Positions 9,720 through 19,542 of a DNA stretch of 64,000 bases are shown here, in pieces. The notes below the pieces were generated by a model. That model did no database searches. It saw only the letters and a program-made list of their open reading frames with translations, and was not told the origin of the DNA. Within the stretch, counting starts at the first letter, position 1. Every line of letters begins with the position of its first letter. The DNA is from Reclinomonas americana ATCC 50394 (taxonomy: Eukaryota; Jakobida; Jakobea; Jakobida): the NCBI GenBank assembly GCA_048213135.1, contig PS015285.1:8904-72903 (forward strand). The letters are read 5' to 3'. The position numbers were made by a program, and so were the translations under genes.

Positions 9720-12700
9720 TTAGAACACGTCACCGGTGCTGGCAATCTTGACTGCGGTTGTGCACACACACAAACATCACGAGGAGTGAGAAGACCTGTG
9801 CGCGCGACAGAGCAAATCAAGAACAATGCAAAACGCAACTGGGCGGATCGCCAGTCTGCGGGCTGCGTTCATGGGAAAATCACAACGCATGAGCGAATGC
9901 GCGCCAACAGAGAAGAGACGACGATGACAACAAGAACAACAACAACAACGCACCGGTGCTGGAAGGCCAGGTAGCGGCCAGCAGCCCAGGTGCCACCCTC
10001 CAGAAGCCTGCGATGGAGCGGGTGGTTTTTGAGTGTGCGGGAGACATGACATACTGGAGGAGAACGACAGAAACGCAACTTGGGCAGCGGCAGCTCGTGC
10101 TGGCTCACACCCAGACGCTGGTGCACAATCTTCTCGAGCTCGTCGAGCAGGGCAATGGTCAGCGCACGCCACTCCACCACCAACTCGTCACCAGTGTTGT
10201 AGGTCTTGTTCAGGACCTCGCGCGGGTTCTTCGGGATGAGCACGCCGGCATCGATGAACAGACCACCGTTGCTGCAAGGGTAGCACACAGTCAGTCATCA
10301 ATCACTTCACACGCCACGGACACGACGGACGGACGGACGGACGGCAGGCCAGCCAACTCACCGGTACTCCGGCAGGCCAGTGAGCTGCCACCTGTTGTTG
10401 GAGACGAATTACAAATGCAGCATTCAGCAACGGGTGAGACACGCAGTGTGTGCGATTGTGTGACTCACGTGTCGACCAGACGCACGCCAAATCCGTTGAG
10501 GATCTCCAGCAGCGAGTAAGTCACCCACTGCGTGAGCTTGTGGAACGGCACGTACGAGTCGGGCGAGCCAGGCGGGCCCAGCGCAGAGTGCGTCCACTGC
10601 GTGCAACAGTGAGCCACAGCGCCATGGATTGAGAGCGGGTGAGACGGGGAGAAGGAGAAGACGCAACGGTGTCGCCGAGGTGAGTGCCAGTCGGGTCTGC
10701 CGTCGTACACCACGAGTGAGCAACAGGGGAGGGTGCACCACGCTAACCATACAATGCCTACTCACCAGGGAACACGTCGCCAAAGCCCTCCACGACGGCG
10801 GCCCACAGGACCTTGACCGAGGCGTAGCGCTTCTGCGAGTCGGTGACCTGCAAGCACGAGGCATTTAGCATACCCGGAAAAACAGCACTGGAGTGCGTGC
10901 ACACACAGACGCAACATGGTGCAGAATGTAATCGAGCAGGTAGCCCGGGCGGCACACGCCACTGCCCTGACCACTGAAGATCTCCGGCTTGGACTCAAGA
11001 GCCTGGCCGAGGCGGCGCAGCATGTTCACACGGCCCTCCACGCCAATCAGCGGGTTCTCGGCGGTGACCTGGTAGGCGCGCTCGAGATCCTCGACCGTGA
11101 TGGTCTTCAGGCGCTTCGAGTCCGCAATCTGTCGCCCGCGGAGAGCACGCGTGAGTAGGTGGAACCGACTGGGAGATGGTGTACACACACACACAGAACA
11201 AACCTGCGAGCCGTCAGACGACAGGCCACCGTGGCGGAACCAGTCGTACGAGGCAATGCCGAGACCCTCCGAGCTGTCAAAAACAGTGGTGGTGAGTGGC
11301 AAGACAAGGCGAGAAAATCGAATGAACAACCCGAACCGAGTGAAGAAGCGACCACCAGCGTACTCCTTGTCTTGGTAAGCCCACTTGGCGCCGGCACCGG
11401 CGTCAGTCAGCACCGACGGCACGACGAGGTCGATCAGGCGACGGGTTTGCTCCAGCGACGGGATCTGCGTGTGGCACAGATAGTGCGTGAGAGGAATACT
11501 CAGGAAACTCTTCCCGACTGCAACAAGACGCACGCGCTGGGATCGCCAGGTGGCCTCGAGCTCGCCGACACGGTTCACGCCACCAGCCTCAAACTGGCGG
11601 AAGCGCGAGTGCAGCGGGATGTTGGTGATCGGACCAGGGTAACGACGGGCAGTGACCTGCAGCACCAGCGAGGCCACATCCTCCATCCTGCACACACATT
11701 TGAGTGAACAGCGTCTCGTGCCCTTTGGCGCATCGGCAGCACGCAACTTGCTCATGTCGATCGAAAAGTGCGTCAGCTTGTCCTGCATGGCCAGGTCGAA
11801 GAGCTTGTGCGAGCGGGCGCGCACATTCTGCGCCGCACAGAGAGTCAGAGGGAGAAAGCGGAGCGAGATGACATCGCGATAGAGACACACCTCGAGCTTC
11901 CAGAGATCGCGGACAAGGGCGTCCTCGGTCTTCGGAGCAAAGCCGGCGTAGCCCTGCACCACACACGCCATTATAAGCAAGCGATTCGAGAAAAACGAGC
12001 ACAACAGCGGAGGTGACGACGAAACACTGGCAATCTTGGCGGAGATCTCGACAAAGGCACCCGGCGGCACCAGCTCCTCCGGGAGACTCTCGCGATTCAC
12101 CACCTCAATACCAGCGCCCACGATAGCCTCGTACCTGCAAGCAAGTAAAGATGAGAAAAAGAGGCTGCGGAGAGTCGAATAGGATGAGGTGCACGTACTT
12201 GTCCTTGGACATGGACAGCAGACGATCGCTGCACATCGAGAACAAAAGAGCCATACATGAGCGTGCGCCGAGATCAGCAAATACACAAGACACGAAACAT
12301 CTTCTTGACTCCTGCAAGCAGGTGCCATCGACAATGAAACGGGCAGTGAGCAACGAGTACTTCACGTGTGCTGAGCGCACAGCAGGAGGCAAACTCACCG
12401 AGCCACAGCAGCGGGTCGGGCATCAGCTCCTGCACACGGGCGTCGACGACACCAGCAATGTTCTCGGTCTGCTGGAAGTACCTGCGCGCATTCGCCAAGG
12501 TACACGGCGAGTTAGTCATTCCGTCACGATCGCCAAGAACCCCGCACAAAGGCTTATTGCTACGCAACGACTCCGGACGGTCACCGCCCTTCTGGTAGCG
12601 GCGGCTGTTGTACACGCTGTGCAAGGGGAAACAAGAGCGTTTGAGATTGCGCTGCTCAGCGTCATTATATGGCAGAAACACACGTGTACGTACCGGAACT

Positions 12701-13311
12701 TGCTGCGGGGTGGCGATGGATCAAGAAAACAGCAAACATTAGCACTGGGCGACAAACAACGGCAATTTCATGCACTTGTTGCTTACTCACGTGACCTACA
12801 AAAGTGCAGGATGAGCAACACGGAAAACAGCGCAAGAGATCAGCACACAAACAACAAACCTCGCCGAGAGCACGGCCCTCCTTGCGGTAGCTGCACACAA
12901 AATCAATGTGAGCACAAGCACCACGACTCGTCTACTTTCTCACGCAACAAGTGGCGCAACTAGGCAATCAAACCGACACCACCGGCCTGGGCAGTCTCCA
13001 CGCACTTCTCAATGGCAAACGTCAGGTACGGACTGCATTAAAAAGAAACGAGCTCGTGAGTGCAGATGGAAAAGAAAAGAGACGGTCACCAGGCCGACGA
13101 CGCACCGGCACGTGCAAATATCCGTGCCCATCACTACGCCGCGGAAAGCCACAGTGAGACATCATACGAACGACAAGCAAGTAGGGCAACTGCGAAAGAG
13201 CCAGCGAACCGTCACTTCCTGCGAAATGAACAAACCGGGTGAGCAACTCATTGTATGGTGAATCAAGGGAGGCTCTAGTGCTCTACGCAACCACTGCACT
13301 CGTCATGCGGG
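9720..13311 (-). CDS. Uracil-catabolism fusion: GTP-cyclohydrolase-II-like (URC1) C-terminal part plus DUF1688 (URC4/Urg3)
   Basis: Minus-strand exons from about 13219 down to TAA 9722-9720 join in phase into one chain. The first part is the C-terminal half of a URC1-type GTP-cyclohydrolase-II homologue: GTDICTCRPYLTFAIE, then ETAQAGGVGLIAYYRKEGRA, LGEVTKFRVYNSRRYQKGGD, ENIAGVVDARVQELMPDPLL, SMSKDKYEAIVGAGIEVVN and EELVPPGAFVEISAKIAS. Without a stop it continues into the whole DUF1688 domain: NVRARSHKLFDLAMQDKLTH, ITNIPLHSRFRQFEAGGVNR, SVLTDAGAGAKWAYQDKEY, SEGLGIASYDWFRHGGLSSD, AENPLIGVEGRVNMLRRLG, GGLFIDAGVLIPKNPREV, ELVVEWRALTIALLDELEK, LLEGGTWAAGRYLA and the family-type end KIASTGDVF. Fungal and bacterial URC1 and URC4 are usually separate proteins of the uracil-degrading URC pathway, whose exact chemistry is incompletely known. 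Very small exons (31, 5 and 9 nt) occur at 12890-12694. The N-terminal third is missing here and is found inverted at 13332-14171. Confidence 0.85.
12694..12702 (-). other. Putative 9-nt microexon of the URC gene
   Basis: The nine bases CAAGTTCCG (minus) lie between a CCCCGCAG acceptor and a GTACGT donor. They supply the Lys-Phe-Arg of the conserved EVTKF-x-VYN motif between the 5-nt microexon and the VYNSRRYQKGGD exon. Confidence 0.7.
12791..12795 (-). other. Putative 5-nt microexon of the URC gene
   Basis: On the minus strand the bases GTCAC are flanked by an AG acceptor (12797-12796) and a GTGAGT donor (12790-12785). Placed between the preceding 31-nt exon (12890-12860) and the following 9-nt exon, they complete the conserved peptide RALGEVTKFRVYN exactly in phase. 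Skipping them breaks the frame. Confidence 0.7.
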
Positions 13312-13331
13312 NNNNNNNNNNNNNNNNNNNN
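13312..13331. other. Assembly gap, 20 N, left border of misoriented contig
   Basis: Exactly 20 N. To its left is the minus-strand URC1 C-terminal part. To its right the URC1 N-terminal part begins on the plus strand. Confidence 0.99.
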
Positions 13332-14171
13332 CACACACACACTTGTGCACGTAGCCGCGTCGCTCGGCCTCCTCGTGCTGTGCGGCGCATGCCAGTGAGT
13401 GGCTGCGCGCGCCTGCGGCCAATGCCAACGCGCTGCCTGAGCCGCTGCCTGTGATCAATGTCGACTGGGCGTCGGTGCACAAGCAGTTGGATGGCGACGA
13501 GGGTGTGGTTGGCTCGTACGGAGGCGACCACGCTGTGTATCATGCAGTGGTGGAGGCCAAGACCGGTCGCCAGCTGCATCGTCTCAAGTCGGGGCACATG
13601 CAGCAAAAGACCGATGAGTGGCGCATCCCCGAGCTCATGTATCACCTCGAGCAGAAGGAGGTGCGCGCCCTGTGGCCCTCCATTTGCTCGCTGGACCCGC
13701 TGGGCTTTGATGCCGTGCGCCCCACTGCCAGCGCCACCCCTGCTCGCATGGAGGTGTGTCTCTTTCTTTGTGGGAGTGAGAGTTCCGTGAGCTTCCCAAG
13801 TCCTCATTGTGTGAGCTAGATCCCGGAGCTGGTGCCGAAGCTGCGCCGTGATGGCAAGATCGTTGCGCGGGGATCCATGCATGCCTCGCTGAGAGCATGC
13901 ATTTGACTGTCTTGTGTTTACAGGTCGCCGATGATGGTTTCATCAACATTTTCAAGATTGCCATTGACCCTGTGTGGCACCTGAGCTCCATGGCTCAGCG
14001 CCTCAGCGTGTCCGAGCAAGACCTGCGCCAGCGCTTGTCTGAGTGGACGCAGAACCCGGGTCTGTTGGACAAGAAGAACAAGATCTTCCTGCCGCCGATT
14101 GGTGGCACCACTGTGTATGTGATTGGCGACCTCAAGGCCATCTACGATCCCAAGGGTCTGGTGGCGTGCCG
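13332..14171 (+). CDS. URC1-type GTP-cyclohydrolase-II homologue, N-terminal part (belongs to the 9720-13311 gene)
   Basis: Exons from an acceptor near 13392 to the contig end encode the N-terminal domain of the same URC1 family: NVDWASVHKQLDGDEGVVGS, DHAVYHAVVEAKTGRQLHR, KTDEWRIPELMYHLEQKEVR, SLDPLGFDAVRPTASATPAR, IPELVPKLRRDGKIVADDG, INIFKIAIDPVWHLSSMAQR, NKIFLPPIGGTTVYVIGDL and a final LVACR. In the family this last element is followed at once by the part that begins on the opposite strand left of 13312. The two pieces are complementary and do not overlap, so they are one gene and not two paralogs. Turning the 840-bp contig around would put the pieces in the right order and strand. The true first exon is not seen and may lie in one of the gaps. 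Confidence 0.83.
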
Positions 14172-14191
14172 NNNNNNNNNNNNNNNNNNNN
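14172..14191. other. Assembly gap, 20 N, right border of misoriented contig
   Basis: Exactly 20 N, directly after the LVACR codons of the inverted URC1 fragment and 154 bp before the uridine kinase start. Confidence 0.99.
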
Positions 14192-14345
14192 AGACATTTT
14201 CCACAAACACAAAACACACAAACGCAAAACAAAAAAACGCATTCCGCGTGCGTGCGTACCAGCGTGGCCCAGCTACGCAGCATCGACTGCGCAAACAACA
14301 TTCGCGCAAGAGAGCGTGCGCGAGGGGGGAAAAAGCGCGCCAAAG

Positions 14346-15558
14346 ATGCGCAAATTCATTTGTGAGCACTTGATGATTGCGTTGCGCAGACTGTTCTCTT
14401 CTTCGGCCTCAAAAGCCCGCCCGTTTGTCATTGGCATTGCGGGAGGCACTGCCAGCGGGTGCGTCCTTTCCTCCATGCCTTCTTTGTTATGCATTTTTTG
14501 TGTGTTGAGTGTGATCATCATGCAGGAAAACAACAGTGGCCAATCGCGTGCGTCTTTTTTTCCTCACACTCTGTCTCACACGCTCACTCGCTCACTCATT
14601 GTTTGGTATTGTGTGTGTGTGCAGTTGGTCAAGCTGCTGTCTGCTGACGTTCCATGCGTGGTGGTCACCCAAGACCATTTCTACAAGGATTTGTCGCCGG
14701 AACAACACATTCAAGTGCGTTTCCCAATCACTCCCCTCATTCACCCTCACCTCCTCTCCCTCACTCTCGCGTTCAGGCATCAGCGGAACTGTACAATTTC
14801 GACTGCCCTGGTGCGCCCTCTCTCTCTCTTGGTCTTGTCTCCCTCCCTCTGGTGACCTTCTTCTGTGTGCAGCTGCGTTTGATCACGATGGCATTCTCGA
14901 CACACTGAGCAAGCTGCGTGCGCGGAAGAGCGTCGAGCTGGTGCCGTGGGATTACAAATCGCAGTTGCGACAGAGCTGTCTGTTTTTTTCCGTGTCTCTG
15001 TTGCCTGAGCCTTATCATGGTGGTGGTGGTGACAGCACGCACAAGGGCACACCCGACGTGTTGAAGCCGGCCGAAGTGGTGGTGTTTGAGGGCATTTTGG
15101 CGTTGCATGATCCGCGGGCACGAGAGCTCATGGATCTCAAGGGTGGGTCTCTTGCCGGACCGCCATTGTTAACATTGCTGACCCTCGATTGTAGTGTTTG
15201 TCGACTGCGATGCGGAGACGCGGCTGTCTCGTCGAGGTGTGTCATGATTAGGAGGGAAAAGGCTGAGCAGCAGGCGTGCTCACTGTACGCATGGCAACAG
15301 TGATTCGTGACATTGCGGAGCGTGGACGGGATCTGCGCATGGTGATTCAGCAGTACGAGCGCACGGTCAAGCCGTCGTTTGATCAGTACATTGCGCCGCT
15401 GAAGCAGCATGCCGATGTCGTCATTCCGTGGGACCGATACAATGATGGTGCGTAGTCGCGCGATCCTGTGAACGCAAGTTGCTCACTTGTCTGCCACCGC
15501 AGTGGCTCTGGTTCTCCTGTACAATCACATTCGCCAGCACATGACCCACCGCGACTGA
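14346..15558 (+). CDS. Uridine kinase (uridine/cytidine kinase family)
   Basis: Phosphorylates uridine or cytidine to the monophosphate in pyrimidine salvage. About eight exons. The P-loop is split over two exons: [12 protein letters not shown] joined to KTTVANR. Next come [36 protein letters not shown] (the FDHPDAFD block), LVPWDYKS, then [53 protein letters not shown] and HADVVIPW. The protein ends [18 protein letters not shown] with TGA 15556-15558. It has a single domain of normal length. The C-terminal UPRT-like domain found in UCKL proteins is absent. The first 27 residues are basic and Ser-rich, perhaps a targeting peptide. The URC gene 5' end should lie just upstream in divergent orientation once the inverted contig is corrected. 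Confidence 0.88.
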
Positions 15559-15897
15559 GCCCTCGCCACCGCCACCGCCACCGTGCTCCCGCCTTTGCGC
15601 CGCCCGNNNNNNNNNNNNNNNNNNNNNNNNNNNNNNNNNNNNNNNNNNNNNNNNNNNNNNNNNNNNNNNNNNNNNNNCTGCCGCCCCCTGAGGACCCCCC
15701 AATATTTCTGCATCCAGGGGACGTCGCAGACTGTCGGTGTGATGGACCATTAAAACTAATACGCGCGGTGCGCGGTTTTGTGTTTCTCTTTTACCAGCGA
15801 TTCACCAGGGACAGGGGAAAAAAGACAAGAGCAGAAAAACCCACCACACACGCATTGTGGTCGCAGAAGCAAACAATGATGGGGGCAAGGTCGCAGC
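15559..15897. other. Convergent spacer with 71-N gap (15607-15677)
   Basis: Spacer between the uridine kinase and prolyl-tRNA synthetase stops. A 71-N run follows a short CCACCG-rich stretch. Nothing in the visible 270 bases looks coding. Confidence 0.7.
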
Positions 15898-18800
15898 TTA
15901 ATATGACCGCGCAATGTATGCCATGCAGGTCGCTGGGCGGCCAGTCACGGCGCACACGGCTCCCTCAGGCACCGGCTCGTTGGGGATGAAGCCACGCAGC
16001 TCACCGCCGCATGCCTCGTGAATGACGGCCTTGTCAACCTCCTGGCCATCGGGGCCGTTGGTGAAGAAGGGAATGCGAGCAAAGCCACCCTTGTCGCGCA
16101 CGGCCACCACAATCTCCTCGAGGCTGTGGCACGTGGTCACGCGCTCCTCCAGGAACTGGCGTGCCTTCTCGCGCAGATCCGCGTCCTGCTGCTCGAGAGT
16201 CTCCTGCACCTTGGAGACCTGCACGCAAGCGAGTGAGATAATCAGAGTCGCAGGAGCGAGAGAGAGACAACAAATGACAGCACACGCACCGTCTCGGCCA
16301 CCGGGGCCATGATCTTTGCGCGGTCCAGTCGTCGCACCAGGCACACCTGGCCGCCCTCCACATCACGCGGTCCAATCTCCATGCGAATGGGCACACCCTT
16401 CATCTCCCAGTAGTTGTACCTGGACGGTGGTTCCGTGTCAGCATTCTTCTCATCTCATCCACAGCATCTTTGTCGTGATTGCGCAACTTCTCGCCAGGCT
16501 TCTTGTCGGCATCGTCCACAAACACACGGACGCCGGCAGCGCGCAGCTCGGCCGCCGCACGGTGAGCGGCGTCGACGACCAGATCACGCTTGTTCTTCAT
16601 GACAATCGGCACAATGACCACCTGGATCTTGGCAATCTTGGACGGCAGCACCAGACCCTTGTTGTCGCCGTGCTGCGCAATGCACGAGGCCAACATGCGC
16701 GTCGACACGCCATAGCACGTCATGTAGGCGTATTCCAACTCGTTGCGGCCGTTGAGGAACTGGATGTTGAAGGGGCGCGCAAACTTCTGGCCCAGGTAGT
16801 GAGCGCCGACCGATTGCAGCACCTGCACGCNNNNNNNNNNNNNNNNNNNNNNNNNNNNNNNNNNNNNNNNNNNNNNNNNNNNNNNNNNNNNNNNNNNNNN
16901 NNNNNNNNNNNNNNNNNNNNNNNNNNNNNNNNNNNNNNNNNNNNNNNNNNNNNNNNNNNNNNNNNNNNNNNNNNNNNNNNNNNNNNNNNNNNNNNNNNNN
17001 NNNNNNNNNNNNNNNNNNNNNNNNNNNNNNNNNNNNNNNNNNNNNNNNNNNNNNNNNNNNNNNNNNNNNNNNNNNNNNNNNNNNNNNNNNNNNNNNNNNN
17101 NNNNNNNNNNNNNNNNNNNNNNNNNNNNNNNNNNNNNNNNNNNNNNNNNNNNNNNNNNNNNNNNNNNNNNNNNNNNNNNNNNNNNNNNNNNNNNNNNNNN
17201 NNNNNNNNNNNNNNNNNNNNNNNNNNNNNNNNNNNNNNNNNNNNNNNNNNNNNNNNNNNNNNNNNNNNNNNNNNNNNNNNNNNNNNNNNNNNNNNNNNNN
17301 NNNNNNNNNNNNNNNNNNNNNNNNNNNNNNNNNNNNNNNNNNNNNNNNNNNNNNNNNNNNNNNNNNNNNNNNNNNNNNNNNNNNNNNNNNNNNNNNNNNN
17401 NNNNNNNNNNNNNNNNNNNNNNNNNNNNNNNNNNNNNNNNNNNNNNNNNNNNNNNNNNNNNNNNNNNNNNNNNNNNNNNNNNNNNNNNNNNNNNNNNNNN
17501 NNNNNNNNNNNNNNNNNNNNNNNNNNNNNNNNNNNNNNNNNNNNNNNNNNNNNNNNNNNNNNNNNNNNNNNNNNNNNNNNNNNNNNNNNNNNNNNNNNNN
17601 NNNNNNNNNNNNNNNNNNNNNNNNNNNNNNNNNNNNNNNNNNNNNNNNNNNNNNNNNNNNNNNNNNNNNNNNNNNNNNNNNNNNNNNNNNNNNNNNNNNN
17701 ACACACGCACACGCACAACAATCCCGCGAATCGAGTGAGTAGGCTGTACACGGTGGTAGCAGTGCGACATAAGAGATTGGAAAGCACACCTTGCCCGACG
17801 GCAGAATGCAATCCAGCACGTCCGTGTGCTCGGCACCGGCAAACTGGTCCCACACAGGCCTTCGCAGGCGCAGGCCGTGCACGCCGAGGCAGTCGCGAAT
17901 CACATACATGTAGGCATCCCATGCACGCTCCAAATTGTCGATTGCCTCCTCCTGCGTAGCGTGACATGTGTGCGCCTCGTTCCAGTGAATCTCGCGGGCA
18001 CGGATCAGCGGCATCGTGTCCTTGGTCTCGTAGCGGTACACGGCGCATGTTTGGTGCACCTGTCGATGAATGTGCGCAATGTGAGAAACAGACGAGTAGG
18101 GCAAGTGAGACCGGGGGGGGAAACCAGCGGTCACACACCTTGATGGGCAGGTCGCGGAACGACTGCACCCACTTGGAGAAGAGCGAGTACATGGCGGTCT
18201 CCGACGTGGGGCGCACAGCAGCTGGCGCCTCCAGGTCCTTGTCACCACCCTTGGTCACCCAAAAGACCTCCTTGGAGAAGCTGGCCAGGCGAGACACACA
18301 ATGAGCGACGCTGCACGACGACAACAACAACAAGAACAACCAGACAAGACGCACCCGGCAATGTGGTCGGCCTCACGCTCCAAAAACTCCATCGGAATGA
18401 GCACAGGGAATTGCACCTGGCGAGGAGGTGAGCACGGGGCAGGGAAGGGAGAAAAGTGAGAGACTGCAGCACACCTTGTCAATGTTCTGCTCCGACCAGC
18501 ACTTCTCCAAAATGTTCATAATCTCATTGTGCATGAAGAAGCCGTACGCAGTGAACACGGGCATGCCCTTGACCGGGTACCGCTTGTCCATGATATCTAC
18601 CAAGAGACCGTGATGAGGAGGAGGCACAGGTAAGGAAGCGCGATTCCTCAATCACACACACACACCAGCCATGCGCTGCGCACACACCATCAATCAATGC
18701 GTCAGTCACGCAAGCATCGCAGACGCAGACGCAAAGCAACGAGGCAGGCTCTCACCAGAATGTTGTCGTACCACGTGGGGAAGTCATTCAGCTTGTCATA

Positions 18801-19080
18801 GTCAAAGTGCGACTCCTCCAACTGTTGCGCTGCGAGTGGGAGGTGAGACAGATGCGACATTTCCACCACCACCCCTTCCCCCATCAAAGTGCAAAAACTC
18901 ACATTGCGCTGCAGCACCGCTCGACGCCTCTCCACCAGCAGCAGCAGCACCACTGCCGCCAGCCGCTGCCGCCTTGGGCTTCTTCTCCCTTCCGGACTTC
19001 TTGGGCTTGGCCTGCTCAGGAGCCGCCGCCGCCGCCTCTGCAGCCACCACCGCCTTGCCTGCCTCCTGTTCACTTGACAT
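15898..19080 (-). CDS. Prolyl-tRNA synthetase, archaeal/eukaryotic type, with 870-N internal gap
   Basis: Class II synthetase that charges tRNA-Pro. Start ATG 19080-19078; stop TAA 15900-15898. The first exon is an Ala/Lys-rich extension (GREKKPKAAAAGGSG). The catalytic core follows: FPTWYDNIL, MDKRYPVKGMPVFTAYGFF, FPVLIPMEFLEREADHI, AAVRPTSETAMYSLFSKWV (motif 2 region), YRYETKDTMPLIRAREIHW and NEAHTCHATQEEAIDN. After the 16831-17700 gap come LGQKFARPFNIQFLNGRNEL, ASCIAQHGDNKGLVLPSKIA (motif 3), VVIVPIVMKNKRDLV of the anticodon domain, YNYWEMKGVPIRMEIGPRD, and the C-terminal domain ending in GRPATCMAYIARSY. There is no glutamyl-synthetase half. Several blocks resemble euryarchaeal enzymes more than the EPRS-type eukaryotic form. 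Introns are short and GT-AG throughout. The gene lies divergent to kinesin. Confidence 0.88.
16831..17700. other. Assembly gap, 870 N
   Basis: Lies inside the prolyl-tRNA synthetase gene and hides part of the core between the PSGK and VQVLQSVGAHYLGQ segments. Left and right exons are in the same orientation. Confidence 0.99.
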
Positions 19081-19542
19081 GCTGCACACACACACACACG
19101 CGCGACTGTGAGCGTCCGACCAACAGAGAGACAAGTGCAAGATGCTCAAACACGACAACACATCACAGTGACGCAGAGAGCGAGAGACAGACAACACAAA
19201 GACGGAGAGAGAGATGTGGGGCGCACTGTGCATGCTGCTGCTCACGGGGCGCAGCACCGCGGACCGCCTCATGTGCAAGCGCCATGAGCACGGGCGCCAA
19301 GCCCACAATCACCGCCGCAGACGCCTCCAACACATCACGCGATGACATATCACCACACAGACAGACACACACGCACGCACGCCACAAAGAGAAGGAAGAA
19401 AGGGACGAAGATGGTTTCCGCGTACCTTGCGCTTGCAAATTTCCGTGCATGTTCGTCGATCGGCCAATCGGACACACTTTCACCGCCAACGTAACGTTCA
19501 TATTGCCCTTTTTTTGTGAGCGAGTGAGTGTTTGTTGGCATC
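19081..19542. promoter_or_regulatory. Divergent spacer between prolyl-tRNA synthetase and kinesin
   Basis: This 462-bp region lies between two outward-facing start codons, so it should hold both promoters. (CA)n and GAGA stretches occur near the synthetase start. A minus-strand frame from ATG 19501 has one good splice donor but no convincing continuation, so I do not call it a gene. Confidence 0.4.

Noticed and set aside
13332-14171. Separate plus-strand gene, at first taken for a transcription factor or a paralog
   Set aside because: Its motifs are exactly the missing N-terminal part of the adjacent minus-strand URC1 gene, so it is better explained as an inverted contig.
19163-19501. Minus-strand frame starting MNVTLAVKVCPIGRSTNM
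   Set aside because: The first exon has a good donor, but no acceptor restores a sensible frame, and the region should be the promoter of two divergent genes.
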